A stretch of 64,000 bases of DNA, taken from assembly GCF_023065955.2 (NCBI RefSeq), contig NW_026622763.1, forward strand, positions 84,735,299-84,799,298. Reading direction: 5' to 3'. This document shows, one piece after another, positions 34,681 to 47,157 of the stretch; the first letter of the stretch is position 1; each line of letters begins with the position of its first letter. The stretch comes from Ursus arctos. Its lineage: Eukaryota > Chordata > Mammalia > Carnivora > Ursidae. The position numbers were made by a program, and so were the translations under genes. The notes under the pieces are model-generated. The model searched no databases, was not told where the DNA came from, and saw only the letters and a program-made list of their open reading frames with translations.

Positions 34681-35454
34681 ATCTCAAATACGAAAGAGAA
34701 TAGAGGCACCTCCAGATCTTGAGGATGTTTAAATTGAAGCATGAGTCTTGCAAGCTAAATTTTATATTAAAACTTTGACACAAAGGGACAAAAATCATAA
34801 AGATGTAACTAACAATTCTTAGCTCAGCAGTCATCCATGCCAGAGGCTAACAAGGGCTTATGATGTCGTGGTGTATCTGTGAAGGACTCATGATGATAAT
34901 GCATCTTAAGCACCAACGTCGTCCACCACCAAGAGAAGCTCAGCAGGACCACACCCAGCTTTCTGTCCTTCTGATTAGATTCAACGTGTATCAGGGTCAA
35001 TTGTTGTAACAGATTCCTCTGGTCCTGCCCTAGCCCCTTCTTCCTATCTCCTTCATTTCATGATAGATAATATCAAAATCATCATCATTATCAAAACACC
35101 ATCAATACCGGCTCTCTGTACATGTGACATCCTCTATCCTCTTAAATGAAACTCTGTACTTCTTTTTCTTTTTCGGAACTCAATACTTCTGATAAAGAAA
35201 GCAATTCATTTTTCTTTTGAAATGTGTGCCTCTGCTGCCCCACCAAAGAGGCATTATCATTATCCAATTTTATATCTTCCAGATACATTTGCTCTTTTCT
35301 TTTGTTACATTTCTGTTCCTTGCATTTGCCCTCATTTCTTTATTACTTTAGATCCCCATGCCAAACTGCACTGACAGAAACTAGAACTATGATATTCTAA
35401 GATCCCCTCCCCAAAATTCAATAGTATCCCATGCAATCGAAGAGGGCCACTATC

Positions 35455-35590
35455 GTGTATCATAGTTACTCAAAAATGTTAACATTCATGAGAATCCCCA
35501 GGATCTTTTTAATAGTACAAATTGTAGGTTGTACCCCAGCGATTTCAATTCATTAGTCATGAGAAGGGACCTTATGAATTCATATTTTCA
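35455..35590 (+). mobile_element. hAT-Charlie-like MITE fragment
   Basis: 'gttactcaaaaatgttaac', 'atgagaatccccaggatc' and 'gcgatttcaattcattagtc' fit the same general hAT plan as the element at 34540. It is strongly eroded. Confidence 0.45.
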
Positions 35591-35654
35591 CTATCACCCC
35601 TGTATACTCTAATTCACATAGTCCTGTAACTCCCTCTATAAGAACAAATGTAAT

Positions 35655-35810
35655 CTAAAGAATTCAGACATGTGTTTTTATCTGGCCTCTATCACAAATT
35701 AGTCATGTGACATTGGAAAAGTCATTTGGCTTGTTTGGTTCTCAGTCTCACATCTGATTGATTTGTCAAAGTCCATTCCAGCTCTGTTTATTCTATGAAT
35801 GTATAAGTAG
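35655..35810 (+). mobile_element. MIR SINE fragment
   Basis: 'ctagtcatgtgac'-like text at 35698 ('ttagtcatgtgacattgg') with 'aaaagtcatttggcttg' and 'gttctcagtctcacatctg' fits the MIR core. Confidence 0.55.
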
Positions 35811-37960
35811 CTAGTCATCCCACATACATTGAATGCAAAAGGAAAGGTTTCACATACACATAGTAGAATAAAAATAATGCAGGACCAAGGAGAGAATTGG
35901 GAACTAAATGAGAAAGAGACAAACAATGAGGGACCCTTTCTTTTTCATTAGCTAAGGTTCAACGCAGCATCTGAACAATCAGGTTAAGTGCATTCTGCAG
36001 CTGCTTCTTACAAGCTCTCACATGTTCTTGAAATTCAGATACTCTTTTCGCCAGTTGTTTCTATATTTAGGAGGCAGCAGGTCACATGGGAAGGATGTCC
36101 TGACTCAGGATGCATAACCCAAAATCAGACAACATGAACTGGTTAATTCTAGGACAGGGAAAGCGAGGGGTGTTGCTTCAGGAGGACAGAGTCGTTTGGC
36201 AAAAACAGGCCAAGTTTCGCCGGCACACATTCTCATCTTGTTCGGTATCAATGGACATGGATTTCAGAGAAATGCTCTCGTCAGTAAGCCTTCTTCTGCG
36301 TTAACTTTCATAGTATATAGAAGTCGCCTCTGAATTATGTTCATGTCTCATTACTGCCTGCCCAGAATTGCACGCACACCACATCTCCCATGGTCTTCAG
36401 TGCAGCTGCGTGCATGTAGTGGAAATGAGAAATTTTTATGAAATAATTATCTTCAGAATACTTTGAAAATTTATGAAATTAAATGGTATTTATTCATTAA
36501 CATTTGAAAAACCAGAAATATCTTTCCATCTGCTTTTGATGAAATCAGCCCTTTATTCAATTCGATATTATCACAAATTAGTCAGCTTGCTTTCATAGCT
36601 TTTTCATGCTCTCCATTCTGTTTAACTCTTAAAAGCGATGCATGCTGCAGCTTAAAGACAATGGTCTCTGCTGATGAAACAACCACAAATTACAGAGAGA
36701 CAACATGGGAGCCTCTAATAAGCTGAATAGAAGTATTTACAATATGCATCTATGCATGGCCGTCTGAAAACTTTTGCTTAGATTTCATATTTCACTTTCT
36801 ATGGCTGATTTGATGGAAGTCTTAAGAGAATAATACCATTTTGTAGCTTTCTATGATTGCTATTGTACTCCGTTATAAACTGTATATTCTTCATTTAGAT
36901 ATGCTAAGCAGTTTTTTTCTTTTTTAATAATGAGAAAAATCTCTTTTTATATGGTATTCAGAATGAAAATTAATATTAATATTGTCCTCCTCCTGGTTAG
37001 TGAAAATGAATTTCAATAACTTCAACCAACTGCGGAAGATAAAAAGATGTTGAAATAAATGGACAAGATTTGGGTGAAGGTTCTAAATGTACTTAGCTGA
37101 TAATGATCTATGATGAAGTTGTCTTTATTAATTTACAAATATAAGTACTTTCATGGTAAGAAAACCAAATTTGTAAGATCAAGTAAGTTGAGTTACTTCT
37201 GCTAACTTTGTTATTTCTAATTCTCCATTCTGTGTATGTTACAGGGTTAATTTCATTTCCCCTGTTTTTTTTCCCCATCAGATTAATATCAAAACTACTA
37301 TACCTAGTGAAGCACTTTCTACAGTTCGCTTCCTCCTCTTTTTTTTGTATGTCAGTTGTAAGATTTAACATTTTAGCAACACTCAGTTAAATGTAAGTCC
37401 TTTAAGCAATCATAATAGTTAGTAGTTCTCTATCTTAACAAAAGGTCAGGTCTGAGAAAAGCATTAGATATCCTGGAATTATGTATTTATTCTGTCCAAG
37501 ACTTTAAACTTAGGTTTTTTATAAATGTCATTCTCATTTTGTTAGGCATGTCTACCAGATTCCTTTGTTCTCACCTATTTTCATGAGCTTTGTCCTATAA
37601 TATATATGTGGACTTTATATGTGTGATCACCAGTAAAAATGAATGCCTTATACTCTCCAAGGATATGAACTGGCAATGATGCCTGTAACCACCAGACATT
37701 GTAACTGACAATGTCTAGTGGGAAAATCATATACCTGGTTTTAAGGAAATTTGATGTCTTTAATTTCCTGTCCTAAAGATGAAGATAATTATTGTTAATC
37801 ATTCACTGCTTTGTGTTTAGATAATTATATTATAGTGTAATGTTGATATTTTTAAGGTAATATTAAGAGAACCTTGATTATCCATCTATTTGTTGACATA
37901 GTCCTAGGTTCGGGTTGAATTTAAAGTAAAATGTACAATATACACGGATGTTAATTAGAA
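35811..37960. other. 2.1 kb repeat-poor segment
   Basis: I recognise no transposon here, which is unusual for this window. 36070-36430 is less AT-rich and has several CpGs. 36560-36900 is dense in ATTA/TAAT words and 'tgcatgctgcagc'. No sustained open frame exists. It may be conserved non-coding DNA, but only alignment can show that. Confidence 0.35.
37689..37721. repeat. 14-bp-arm hairpin
   Basis: Arms ccaccagacattgt and acaatgtctagtgg pair at 13 of 14 positions around the loop aactg. Confidence 0.9.
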
Positions 37961-38054
37961 TTATTTTAAATGAAAGTTAACAGAAACTAACAAAGACCAA
38001 CTTAAGCGGAAATAGAAAAAAAAAGAAAAAGAGAGAGAGAGAGAGAGACAAAAC

Positions 38055-38275
38055 CAGAAAGGGAGACAAACCATAAGAGACTCTTAATCATAGGAAACAA
38101 ACTGAGGGTTGCTGGAGGGGAGGTGGGTGGGGGGATGGGGTAAATGGGTGATGGACATTAAGGAGGGCATGTGATGTAATGAGCACTGGGTATTATATAA
38201 GACTGATGACTCACAGACCTATACCTCTGAAACCAATAATACATTATGTGTTAATTAGTTGAATTGAATAAAAAA
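38055..38275 (+). mobile_element. 5'-truncated carnivore L1 3' end
   Basis: Sense carnivore L1 tail: 'aaacaaactgagggttgctg', 'gatggggtaaatgggtgatg', 'gagcactgggtattatat', 'cctctgaaaccaataata', ending in 'gaataaaaaaatg'. It is preceded by a (GA)n run at about 38030-38048. It is the same family as 8331-8675, which lies in the opposite orientation. Confidence 0.92.
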
Positions 38276-38799
38276 ATGTGGGTGACTTATGACACCAAAA
38301 AGAAAAGAGAAGAGAACAACTTATATATTTAATTCCAGATTGCTGGGAGGAAGTATTTCAGAGGCGTGGAATGGACTAGGTGCCCTTCATCTGATCATTG
38401 ATCATTGGTGGCTAAGGGCGGTGATCACACAGTAAAATGTTGCTGTGAAAGGCCCATCTGTGCAAATGAGGTGGGGCAGATAAGATGGTAATTTTCAGGT
38501 AATTAAGAGTTTCCTATTATGGCACAATAGGTGAGGTTGTTATAAGAGGGGCTCAAGTGGTATTTCTGGCCAATTAACATTTCTAATTATCCACTTAACA
38601 ATCTAAAATCCCACCATTCATTCTTTTCAATGAAACAAATAAGATTTTCCTGCCATTTTTTGAGTCTAGAGTTAATTCCATGTCAGTTTGGAAAATGCCT
38701 ATTTCTTAGCTAAGAGCTATGAGAGGGGATCTCAGGACAATGAAAATGGAAAGATTTTCGGGATTAAAATCGCTCTTGGTATTGACAAGATAGAAAGGT
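38276..38799. other. gene-free unique DNA
   Basis: No gene or repeat is assigned. Confidence 0.4.
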
Positions 38800-39015
38800 A
38801 ATCATTACAACTAAAACTTGCTGAGCACTTACTAAGTGGCAGGGACCATGCAAATAACTTTACATAAGTTATATCACTTAACCCTATGCAATGGGTTTTA
38901 ATTATTGCTGTTATCTTTGAGAAAAGAAAATAGTGACAGAAAGTTTAAACAACGTATGCAAATTTGTTTAGCTAGTAAGTGGTGAAGCCAGGAAAACCAC
39001 ACCTCAGTCAACTGT
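38800..39015 (-). mobile_element. MIR SINE
   Basis: Antisense: 'cttgctgagcacttactaag', 'gttatatcacttaacccta', 'gtttagctagtaagtggtg', 'aagccaggaaaacca'. Confidence 0.82.
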
Positions 39016-39309
39016 AATTTGACTTCGAAAAATACGTAATTTGCTAGAATTAAAAAATGATGAAGATCAGCAAAATTATTTTCTTCTTAGAGATTCTGAG
39101 GATCAGACTCCAGTATTTTGGAAATTGTAGCCTGGTTCTTTGCATTTATCTTATTTCTCCATTTTATTATCCTCAGAGAAGACTTTCTTGACTTTGTATT
39201 TCCCCTCTCTAACTTACCCCCACCCCAGTGCTGCAACCATCTTCCCAAGGCCCCCACTGTTCAGGTAGGTTGCAACAGCCGTGTCTGTCTTGCTAACAGC
39301 AGCTGGCAT

Positions 39310-39430
39310 CACCTTCACAACCTTGTGAAGTAAATGCCATTTTTATTTTTATTTTTATTTTATAGATGAGAAAATGGAAGTGCAGAGAGCCTAAGTAATT
39401 TACTCAAGGTCACACAACTAGTCAGTTTTG
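39310..39430 (-). mobile_element. MIR SINE fragment
   Basis: 'ttatagatgagaaaatggaa', 'gtgcagagagcctaagtaa' and 'ctcaaggtcacacaactag' are antisense MIR. An (attttt)n patch precedes them. Confidence 0.8.
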
Positions 39431-39529
39431 TGTTTTTTTTTTTTTTTATTTAAAAATTGTTTTAAAGTACAATGTTTGCCAAAGCATTCCTTTTTCTGTC
39501 TGCCTCACCCATTTCTTGTCTTATACTCA

Positions 39530-39534
39530 AAACA

Positions 39535-39572
<38 letters not shown>
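39530..39572. repeat. (CA)n microsatellite
   Basis: About twenty ca units with one ta interruption. Confidence 0.97.
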
Positions 39573-39573
<1 letters not shown>

Positions 39574-42000
39574 CACATAGAATAAATCCTAGGGTTTTCA
39601 ATAAAAATTATGTTTTCAAGTTCTATGGTATTGTTGAAAGTTAAAAAAAAATATAGTACCACTTAAGTAGAGTAGATGTCGTTGTGCAGGTAACCGTGTA
39701 CCCTGAACTTACATGAAGTTTAGACTTGTTATCATTTTTGGCACTGTTCCTTCAAGTACCACCTTACGCCAAGGCTCAGAGGGGGTACTTCAATTTTTTG
39801 TTATTTCACATCAAGTTGGATTCCCTATACCCCCAATTGATCAGACCAAAGCCTGTTTGTTTCACATGGGGAGGCACTTCCTTTAGCCTTTGCTGTATGA
39901 GCAACCTTTGCTTTAATCCAATATATATGATGTGATTTAATACGTTTTAGCATCAAAGATTACATAGAAAATTTGGTGATACCCCTCTGAACGCACAGTT
40001 ATAATTTGTTTAAAAATGTTTTTTAGAAATTACTCCACTTCATCTTTCACATAATAGAAAGTGGAGTTGTGCATATGGACACACACACACGTGTGCACTC
40101 TACACACAGAAGCATGCAAATACAAAGAATTTCTTAACAAGTATGGCTCCTTCATCTTTTCCTCAGTGTGGATATTTTGTGTGTCTTCCAACTTCTTCCT
40201 AAGATGCTGTGGAAAGTAAATATCCTCTGGGTAAGCCTCTTGCTGAATCAGATGCTTTACTTTAGAAACTTAGTAGCTGTCTTCCATCTCAATGAAAGTA
40301 GCCAACGGACCCTAGTGGCTAGCAAACACTTCTATGGAAACAAACATGTATTTCTTTATTTCTTTCTATTACAGTATAACACAATTGTTGTTACATGGTA
40401 CAAATGACTAATATGTTTTTTAAACAAAGACTAAATGCAAATAAAAAATTTTGCAATTAGAATAGAGAACTTAGAATGCCTGCTCTTCTTAATAGGTTGG
40501 TGATGTTGGAAAAAAAAAGAAGAAAGTAAATGGAGACTTAACATTATGACTTAGACAAAAAATCTGAAAGGAATAGGTTAATGAGGGAATCTTATTTATT
40601 ATTTGGTTAGGATAGTGATTGTCGACAAATCATATCGGAAAGAAGATAAATGGCCTGAAGTCCAGGGCCACACTCATGTCCTGATGAACACAAGAAAACA
40701 ACCTACCAAGGTAACTTTGAAAATACAGCCGGCATTGGAAGATAAATAAGAAAGGAGGAGATAAGATAAAAGGAATTTTCCTCCAAGGGGCAGGCCAGAT
40801 TCTTGTTAGAATACCATGATCACTTTTTGAGATCTAGAGAGCTTGAACATGGTTAAGTATTTGGAAATTAAGAGGAGAAACTGTGGATTAAAGTGGGTTC
40901 CTATTATAGAAGCTACTGTGAACTGGTTTTCCATTCCACCAAAGTACAAATGAGAAGCAAGTGGGATAAAGAACAAAACTGGAGAAGTAGATTTTTGAGG
41001 ATGTACGATACATCTCAATTGACAGTTTTCTAGTGGGAACCATGGTAAGTATAATTGTGAGGTCCAACAGTGAAAGTGATTTTTTTTTAAATGCAGCATT
41101 ATGCCTATAATATTTTATCAAGTATCTTATTTCATTTAATATTTTCTAAAATAATTAAATTCTTTAAACATATGCTAAATTTAATAAGAAAATGTATAAT
41201 AAACATGAATCACCTACTCAGATTTAACAATACTTGGTATCCTACTTTTTAAAAAGAAATACATGTAAAAGCCACTGGGAAGGACCCCTGCACACAACAG
41301 CCTTTGTGTGACTCTGAGCAGCACCTTGGCCCCAAGCTTGTCTGTCTTTGGTCCATATGAAGCCTGGGGCAGCAGGCATATGGGCTGTCTATGAGCTAGA
41401 GATCTTTGTGGGCAGAAGAGGCAGCATCCAGAGTTTAGCCTTGACCTTAGAGAGAGTCTTAGTATAATACCATAGCTCCAGTGACACTGGCCACTACAGA
41501 GAAGAAGGTCATAGTCACGACAGGAGACCCTACCAGTTTAGGGCAGAGATCTAGGTTAACAACCGTGGACAACCACTGCAGAGCTTCTTCTTAAGCCACT
41601 TCAGGATGATGCCCAGAGTGGATGATGCCCAGAGGAGGGTGAGGGTCCAGCATGTCCACTGATGGGTGCTTAAGTAACCGTTTGTTGTTCTATTGCCATT
41701 ACTTTGGTCTGTGCTCCTTGATTGAAAACCCTCAGGTTGGTGGGACCTGGGAGAGCCCCTAAAATGCTCAAAGCAAAATTCTAAATTGTGATGCATATTT
41801 CTTTAGACACGGCAATTTTCTTGTCTGATATTCAAGTTTTTTGAAAAATGAACCTTTTTTTGAAACCCAGTATAATTGATAGGTTCAAGAAGATTCCCTT
41901 AGTGACTTCCCTTATGCAGATTAGATAAACCTTTGTTAATAGTTTAGTGACAATAAGGAACACAATCTCATAATTTCGAAATTAAGGCTGTATCTTCTAA
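39573..42000. other. gene-free DNA with a GC-richer block
   Basis: No gene is confirmed. 40079-40098 is a short (CA)n/gtgtgc alternating tract. 41260-41800 is clearly less AT-rich than its flanks, carries an exact 15-bp tandem repeat (ggatgatgcccagag at 41604 and 41620), and holds an 81-codon minus-strand frame whose end would be a hydrophobic helix. I do not recognise it; a decayed processed copy is possible. Confidence 0.4.
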
Positions 42001-45000
42001 AATGAAATTAGGCTACTCTGTTAGTTTGGGTTTCTACAAAAGTAGAATCTAAGGCAATGGCTTCCATGCTGGTGGTTGATTTAAGAAGTCCTTCCAAGGA
42101 GCAAGAGGATGGAATGGAGACAGTGGTAAAGAGAAAGGGGAAAAGTCGAAACAAATGTGCATTATCAAGTTGGTCACCAACTCAATCCTTCCAAGACCTT
42201 CCCAAGTACATTATAGGATTGTCTACACAAGGGATCAAACGATGGGTTCCTCTCCCATGAGTGAAGGGTTGTTAATTCCAACCCAATCCCACGTGGTACC
42301 TGTGTGAGCTCTGGGCAAATTCCTGTGAGTCCCAGGCACAGGAGAAGACCCACGTGGGAGGCTTGAGGGTCTTTGTACAATTGAAAAGAGGAATCGTCTA
42401 CTTCCACCTACACCAAGCAGGTAGTCACAGCAGTGGCAGGTATGAAAGGTGAACTGAGGGGATGTGAGGCAGCACAGAAGGGGTATTCAATACAAATACG
42501 GGATTTTAAAAATTGAATTTACAGACCAATAGCAAGTTACAAAAAAAGGTGATGATTGATTTTGGTCAAAGGCCAAAATATCAATAAGTACCTTCAAATT
42601 TTAAGTTAAAAAAAAAAAAAACTTTGCCTTGAGAGAGAACATTTTTTATCTTGTTCAGTCTAAATAGCCTTTGCAAAAGAGATTGGCAGCAGATTACCTT
42701 TTTTTGGCAACACATGCTTAAATTGCAGTTATTTTGGTTTTGGAAGAAGCAGAGAGTAGTGATATTATTAAGTTAATTAAGGTAAATATTAGAGAAGATA
42801 GTGTTTTACAGGAATGATTTGATAGGCTTAACAGTAATTATTTTTGCATGGTTGGCAATCAGACTCCAGGTGAACAGAGTAGATCTTATCTTAAACCAAG
42901 AGCATTCAGAGGCTGAATCTATCAAATTAACATCAGGAGTGCTTGGAGTGAGATAGAAGGCTGTAACTATGAAGAGAAAATCTTACAGTTATATTCTGCA
43001 AATTCAACTTGCAACAGGTAAAGTGAAAGAATCACATTCACTGTTCATTTTCTTTCTGTAAGACACCTGTGATCCAAGAGCTGTAGTTAAAAAATGCAGA
43101 TGGATGTTCCCCAATGCCCCACCTGCTGTCCTGCCTAATTTAAAAGGAGCCCAGTGCAATTCATCAGGAGAGAAATGAGAAAACAGGAAAAGAAATAAAA
43201 TGAGGTCCTTTGGCTACATTTAAATAGTGCTGAATAATGATGCTAGGTTTTGTTGCTAACCCAGCAAGTACGCTGATCAATATTGTGCAGAACCAAATGT
43301 AGGAGACTGACTCTAAGTCAAATACAATTCAGAATAGTTCGTCATTTTTGCCAGCCTGTGCAGTGCTCAAAATGGGAAACACATGATCTCGGATGTAGCC
43401 AAGTTCTTGGGCTTTGAGTATCGCTGTGAATTTCAGAAAAAGTGAAGTCTGGGAAATTCATCCCGAATTTAACATCATAAAAGACAAAAGTAGTTATCTA
43501 CTTTCTCACGTATAGCTGCTTCCTTATTCCCAGGAAGGTAGAAGTTAAACCGGGGATTAGAAGATTTTATGCTTTTGGTTGGTTTTAAAGGAATGATCAC
43601 ATAGTGATGCATTAAAACAACTCCAATTAGAAACCTTTTTATACTAAACTTTGTAGATTAATCATTGGCATTTTGAACATAGTACTTAAACTACATTTGC
43701 TAAGCCATTGGTAGTCAAAATGTATCATGCCTATGACCAAATAGATCTATTAAAATGAAAAGCACAGACCCTTTCTATTGCTGTATTTTATTCACAACAA
43801 TAAAAGCCAGCATATATTGTGTGGGATACAATTCAGCTTTTTTACAGTATAATATAATTTTAATTACGCTTGTCTCACCATTAACTTTTTTTCTCCTCCA
43901 TTATCACCTTCTATCTGACTTTCAACAACAGAAAGGGTTTTTTTTTAGGTCGATATTCAGTTTAAAATAAAAAGTCTTTCAAAACATTGAATAAATGTCA
44001 GTAAATTTGAGAGACTAAAAATCTATCACAGATTTTTCAGGGGAATGGCTAATGTCAGGTAGAAATATAAAGTCTAAAAAAATATATTTTTTTGAGATAT
44101 GTCTTTTTCTCTTGGATGTTCCTACTTATTTAGTAGCCTTATTAATTTGGAAGATTCAATATGTTCCTCGAGGAAAATAATGATTTAATTTTCAAAGAAT
44201 TGAAGTAATATTATTTTATAAATATACATACATTTTCTGTGCTTTGCTTTTATTTAGGTGTTTTATCCAAATGACATCATCTTTAACTTGCTATTCTAAT
44301 GGGAAATGCTAATCTTCCAGATTGCTAAAAAATCAAGAATGTTAGGATAGGATATTAAAGAAAATAGAATATTTAAATAACATAAGAATAGAAAAATGCT
44401 ATTCTGAATAAGTGCCATTTTCCATCCAGTCTAGCATTCAAACTGTGGAAGGCATCAAAGAATTTGGAGTTTATTTTTTCCTGATGTTAAACTGAAAGTT
44501 CACGAATGCACTTTAAAATGCCCAAAGGATTCTAAGTGAATCATTATGACTATCCTCCAAAAATATTTTCTAAACTCATATACATTCAAGTAGTTATTAT
44601 TCCTATTATTATTATTATTATTATTCCACATATTCTGGCTGACAGCAATTTCCATGTATTTTCTTCTTTCACTGCTAAAAATCAAGTATTTTCATTAACA
44701 AAGCCTCTGGAACATCTCCCAGTGCCTAAAACAGTAAAGAGTTGACCCTGGTTTCCTTCTGTGCTATGTGCTTAGAAGACATATTTTTTGGTTTTGTTTT
44801 CGTTTATTGAGGTTGGGAAAGAAAGAAAAGATCATGCTTAAATAGCTTACCTAAAGAGCCTCCTACACACCGATCAGGTTCTATTGTATTGGGATGATCT
44901 GGAAGGTCTGCCCCTAAAATTTATACCTAGAGTTTTGCTAATCTCCCCAGCCTATGCTCTAGATATATAAGGCTCCACAGATCAATGAGTACTAACAAGT

Positions 45001-45329
45001 AAAGTATGTTGGAGAAGTTTCCAGAAAAAAGATAAATTTAGTCTTTCTTGTCAACTCCCTGTTAAGGTAAAAAGAAGTGACAGCAAGCAGTTTAGCACAT
45101 TTGCTGGAAAGATGTCCTGTATACAGAGAGAATATGTCCAAGCTTCTAGAGAATTTACAAAAACCTATGAAAATCTATTGATCACTGATTACTGGAAAGA
45201 CCAAGTGAAGAATACATCTAAAATCTATTTCTGCTGATATGGTAAAGTTCTTTATTGAAGGTTAACTAAAGTGTATGAATTCATATCTAAAGTGTCTATT
45301 ACAGTGTCAGTTACTATATCATCATCTTC
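42001..45329. other. gene-free mainly unique DNA
   Basis: No gene. 42010-42460 faintly resembles an old LTR (start 'gtttgggtttctacaaaag') but I cannot support it. A (TTA)n microsatellite lies at 44594-44626. The rest is unassigned. Confidence 0.4.
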
Positions 45330-45445
45330 ATCATATCTAACATTTATTGAGAATTTATTACATACTAAGTACAGAGTACTAAGCATTTTATATTCATTAC
45401 CTTTTATAATACTTACAAAAACCTTATAGGGTTTTTAACTTCATA
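45330..45445 (-). mobile_element. MIR/L2-type end fragment
   Basis: 'catttattgagaatttatta' and 'cataccaagtac'-like text ('catactaagtacagagtac') fit the antisense end of an ancient SINE or LINE. Confidence 0.5.
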
Positions 45446-46095
45446 AAGATGATCTACAAAAAACCTCCAGTTTTTTTTATCATACTTAATAATGGGAAAC
45501 TATAACCTTTTCTACTAAATCAGGTTCAGGGCAAGGATAGTCCTTCTTATCACTCTTTCCAACACCTTACAGAAGGTCTTTGTTAATGCAATAAGGCAAG
45601 AAAAGGAAATAAAATGTATGCAGAATGGGAAGGAAGATATAGAACTGTCTTTCTTGGCCAATTACGTGATTGTCTATGTCGAAAATTCAAAAGAATCAAC
45701 CAAAAACTCCAGGAACTAATAAGCAGTTATAGCAAAGTTGCAGGTTACAAGGATAAAAGATTATTAAATAAATGTTAATCATTTTCTGATACACCAACAA
45801 TGAATAAGTGGAATTAGACTTTAAAAACAAAACACCATTAGCACTCTAAAAAATGAAATATTTAGATATAAATCTAACAAAATATGTACAAGATCTATAT
45901 GAGGAAAACTACAAAACTCCAATGAATGAAATCAAAGAATTAATTAAATAGATACTTTATGTTCATGGATGGAAACAGTAATTGTCAAGATGTCAGTTCT
46001 TCCCGGTTTGATCTCTAAATTCAATGCTTTTCAAATTAAATCCCAGCAAATTATTTTATGGGTATTGACAAACTGATTTTAAAGTATATATGTAG

Positions 46096-46207
46096 AGGTG
46101 CCTGGCTGGCTCAGTTGGTAGAGCATATGACTCTTGATTTCAAGGTTGTGAGTTGGAGTCCCACATTGGGTGTAGAGATTACTTAAAAATAAAACCTTAA
46201 AAAAAAT
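46096..46207 (+). mobile_element. short older CAN-SINE type
   Basis: Only about 110 bp: head 'aggtgcctggctggctcag', 'agtcccacattgggtg' and tail 'tagagattacttaaaaataaa'. It lacks the pyrimidine-rich body of the longer copies. Target repeats are aaagtatatatgtag (46081) and aaagtatacatggag (46208). It probably represents a different, older SINE subfamily. Confidence 0.88.
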
Positions 46208-47087
46208 AAAGTATACATGGAGAAGCAAAAGATCCAGAATAACTAACACAATTTTCAGGTTGAAGGACTGACACTTCCTGACTTCAAGACTTGTTATATG
46301 AAGTTTCAGTATCAAGACAGTGTGGTATAGGTGAAAGAACAGGAAAAAAGATCAATGAAACCAAATAGAGAGGCCAGAAATAGAAACTCATGAACAAAGT
46401 TAACTGATCTTTGTTAAGGAGCAAAGGCATACAATGAAGTCAAAATAGTCTTTTTAACAAACAGTGCTGGAACAACTAGATATTCATATGCAAAAAAATA
46501 AAACTAAACACAGAACTGACACTCTTCAAAAAAATTAACTGAAAATAGACTACAGATACAAGTATAAAATGCAAACTTTAAAACACATATGATAACATAG
46601 GAGAAAACCCAGATGACCTTGGGTATGGTGATGGTTTTTAGATACAACACCAAAGATACAGTCCAGAAAAGAAATAATTGATAAGCTAGACTTTATTAAA
46701 ATTAAAAACTTCTGCTGTGTAAAAGACATTACCAATAGAATTAGAAGACCAGCCCCAGACTGGGAGCAGGTATTTGCAAAAGGCACGTTAGATAGAGGAC
46801 TATTATCTATACATGTAAATAATTCTCAAAACTTAACAATAAGTAAACAAACAACTCAATCTTTTAAAAATCAGCAAAAAACCTGAATAGACACCTCACT
46901 GAAGAAGCAAACAAGCATATGAAAATATTCTCCTCATTATATATTATAAGGGAAGTGCAAATTAAAATAATTCATACCTATTAGAATGGCCAAAATCGAG
47001 AACAAGGATAACATCACATGCTGGTGAAGATGCGGAGCAACAAAAAGTCTCATAGGCTGCTGGCAGGAATGCAAAAATGGAAGACAG

Positions 47088-47157
47088 TTTGGCAGTTAGT
47101 TAGCTTACTTAGTTTAGTTTAGTTAGTTAGCTTACTTAGACAGTTTAGTTAGATAGT
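47088..47157. repeat. local tandem duplication in L1
   Basis: A 19-bp word, agttagttagcttacttag, occurs at 47094 and 47121 (27-bp period) with more gtttagtt units around it. Confidence 0.9.

Noticed and set aside
42010..42460. Possible old LTR starting 'gtttgggtttctac'
   Set aside because: Similarity is confined to the beginning and no end or target repeat could be found.
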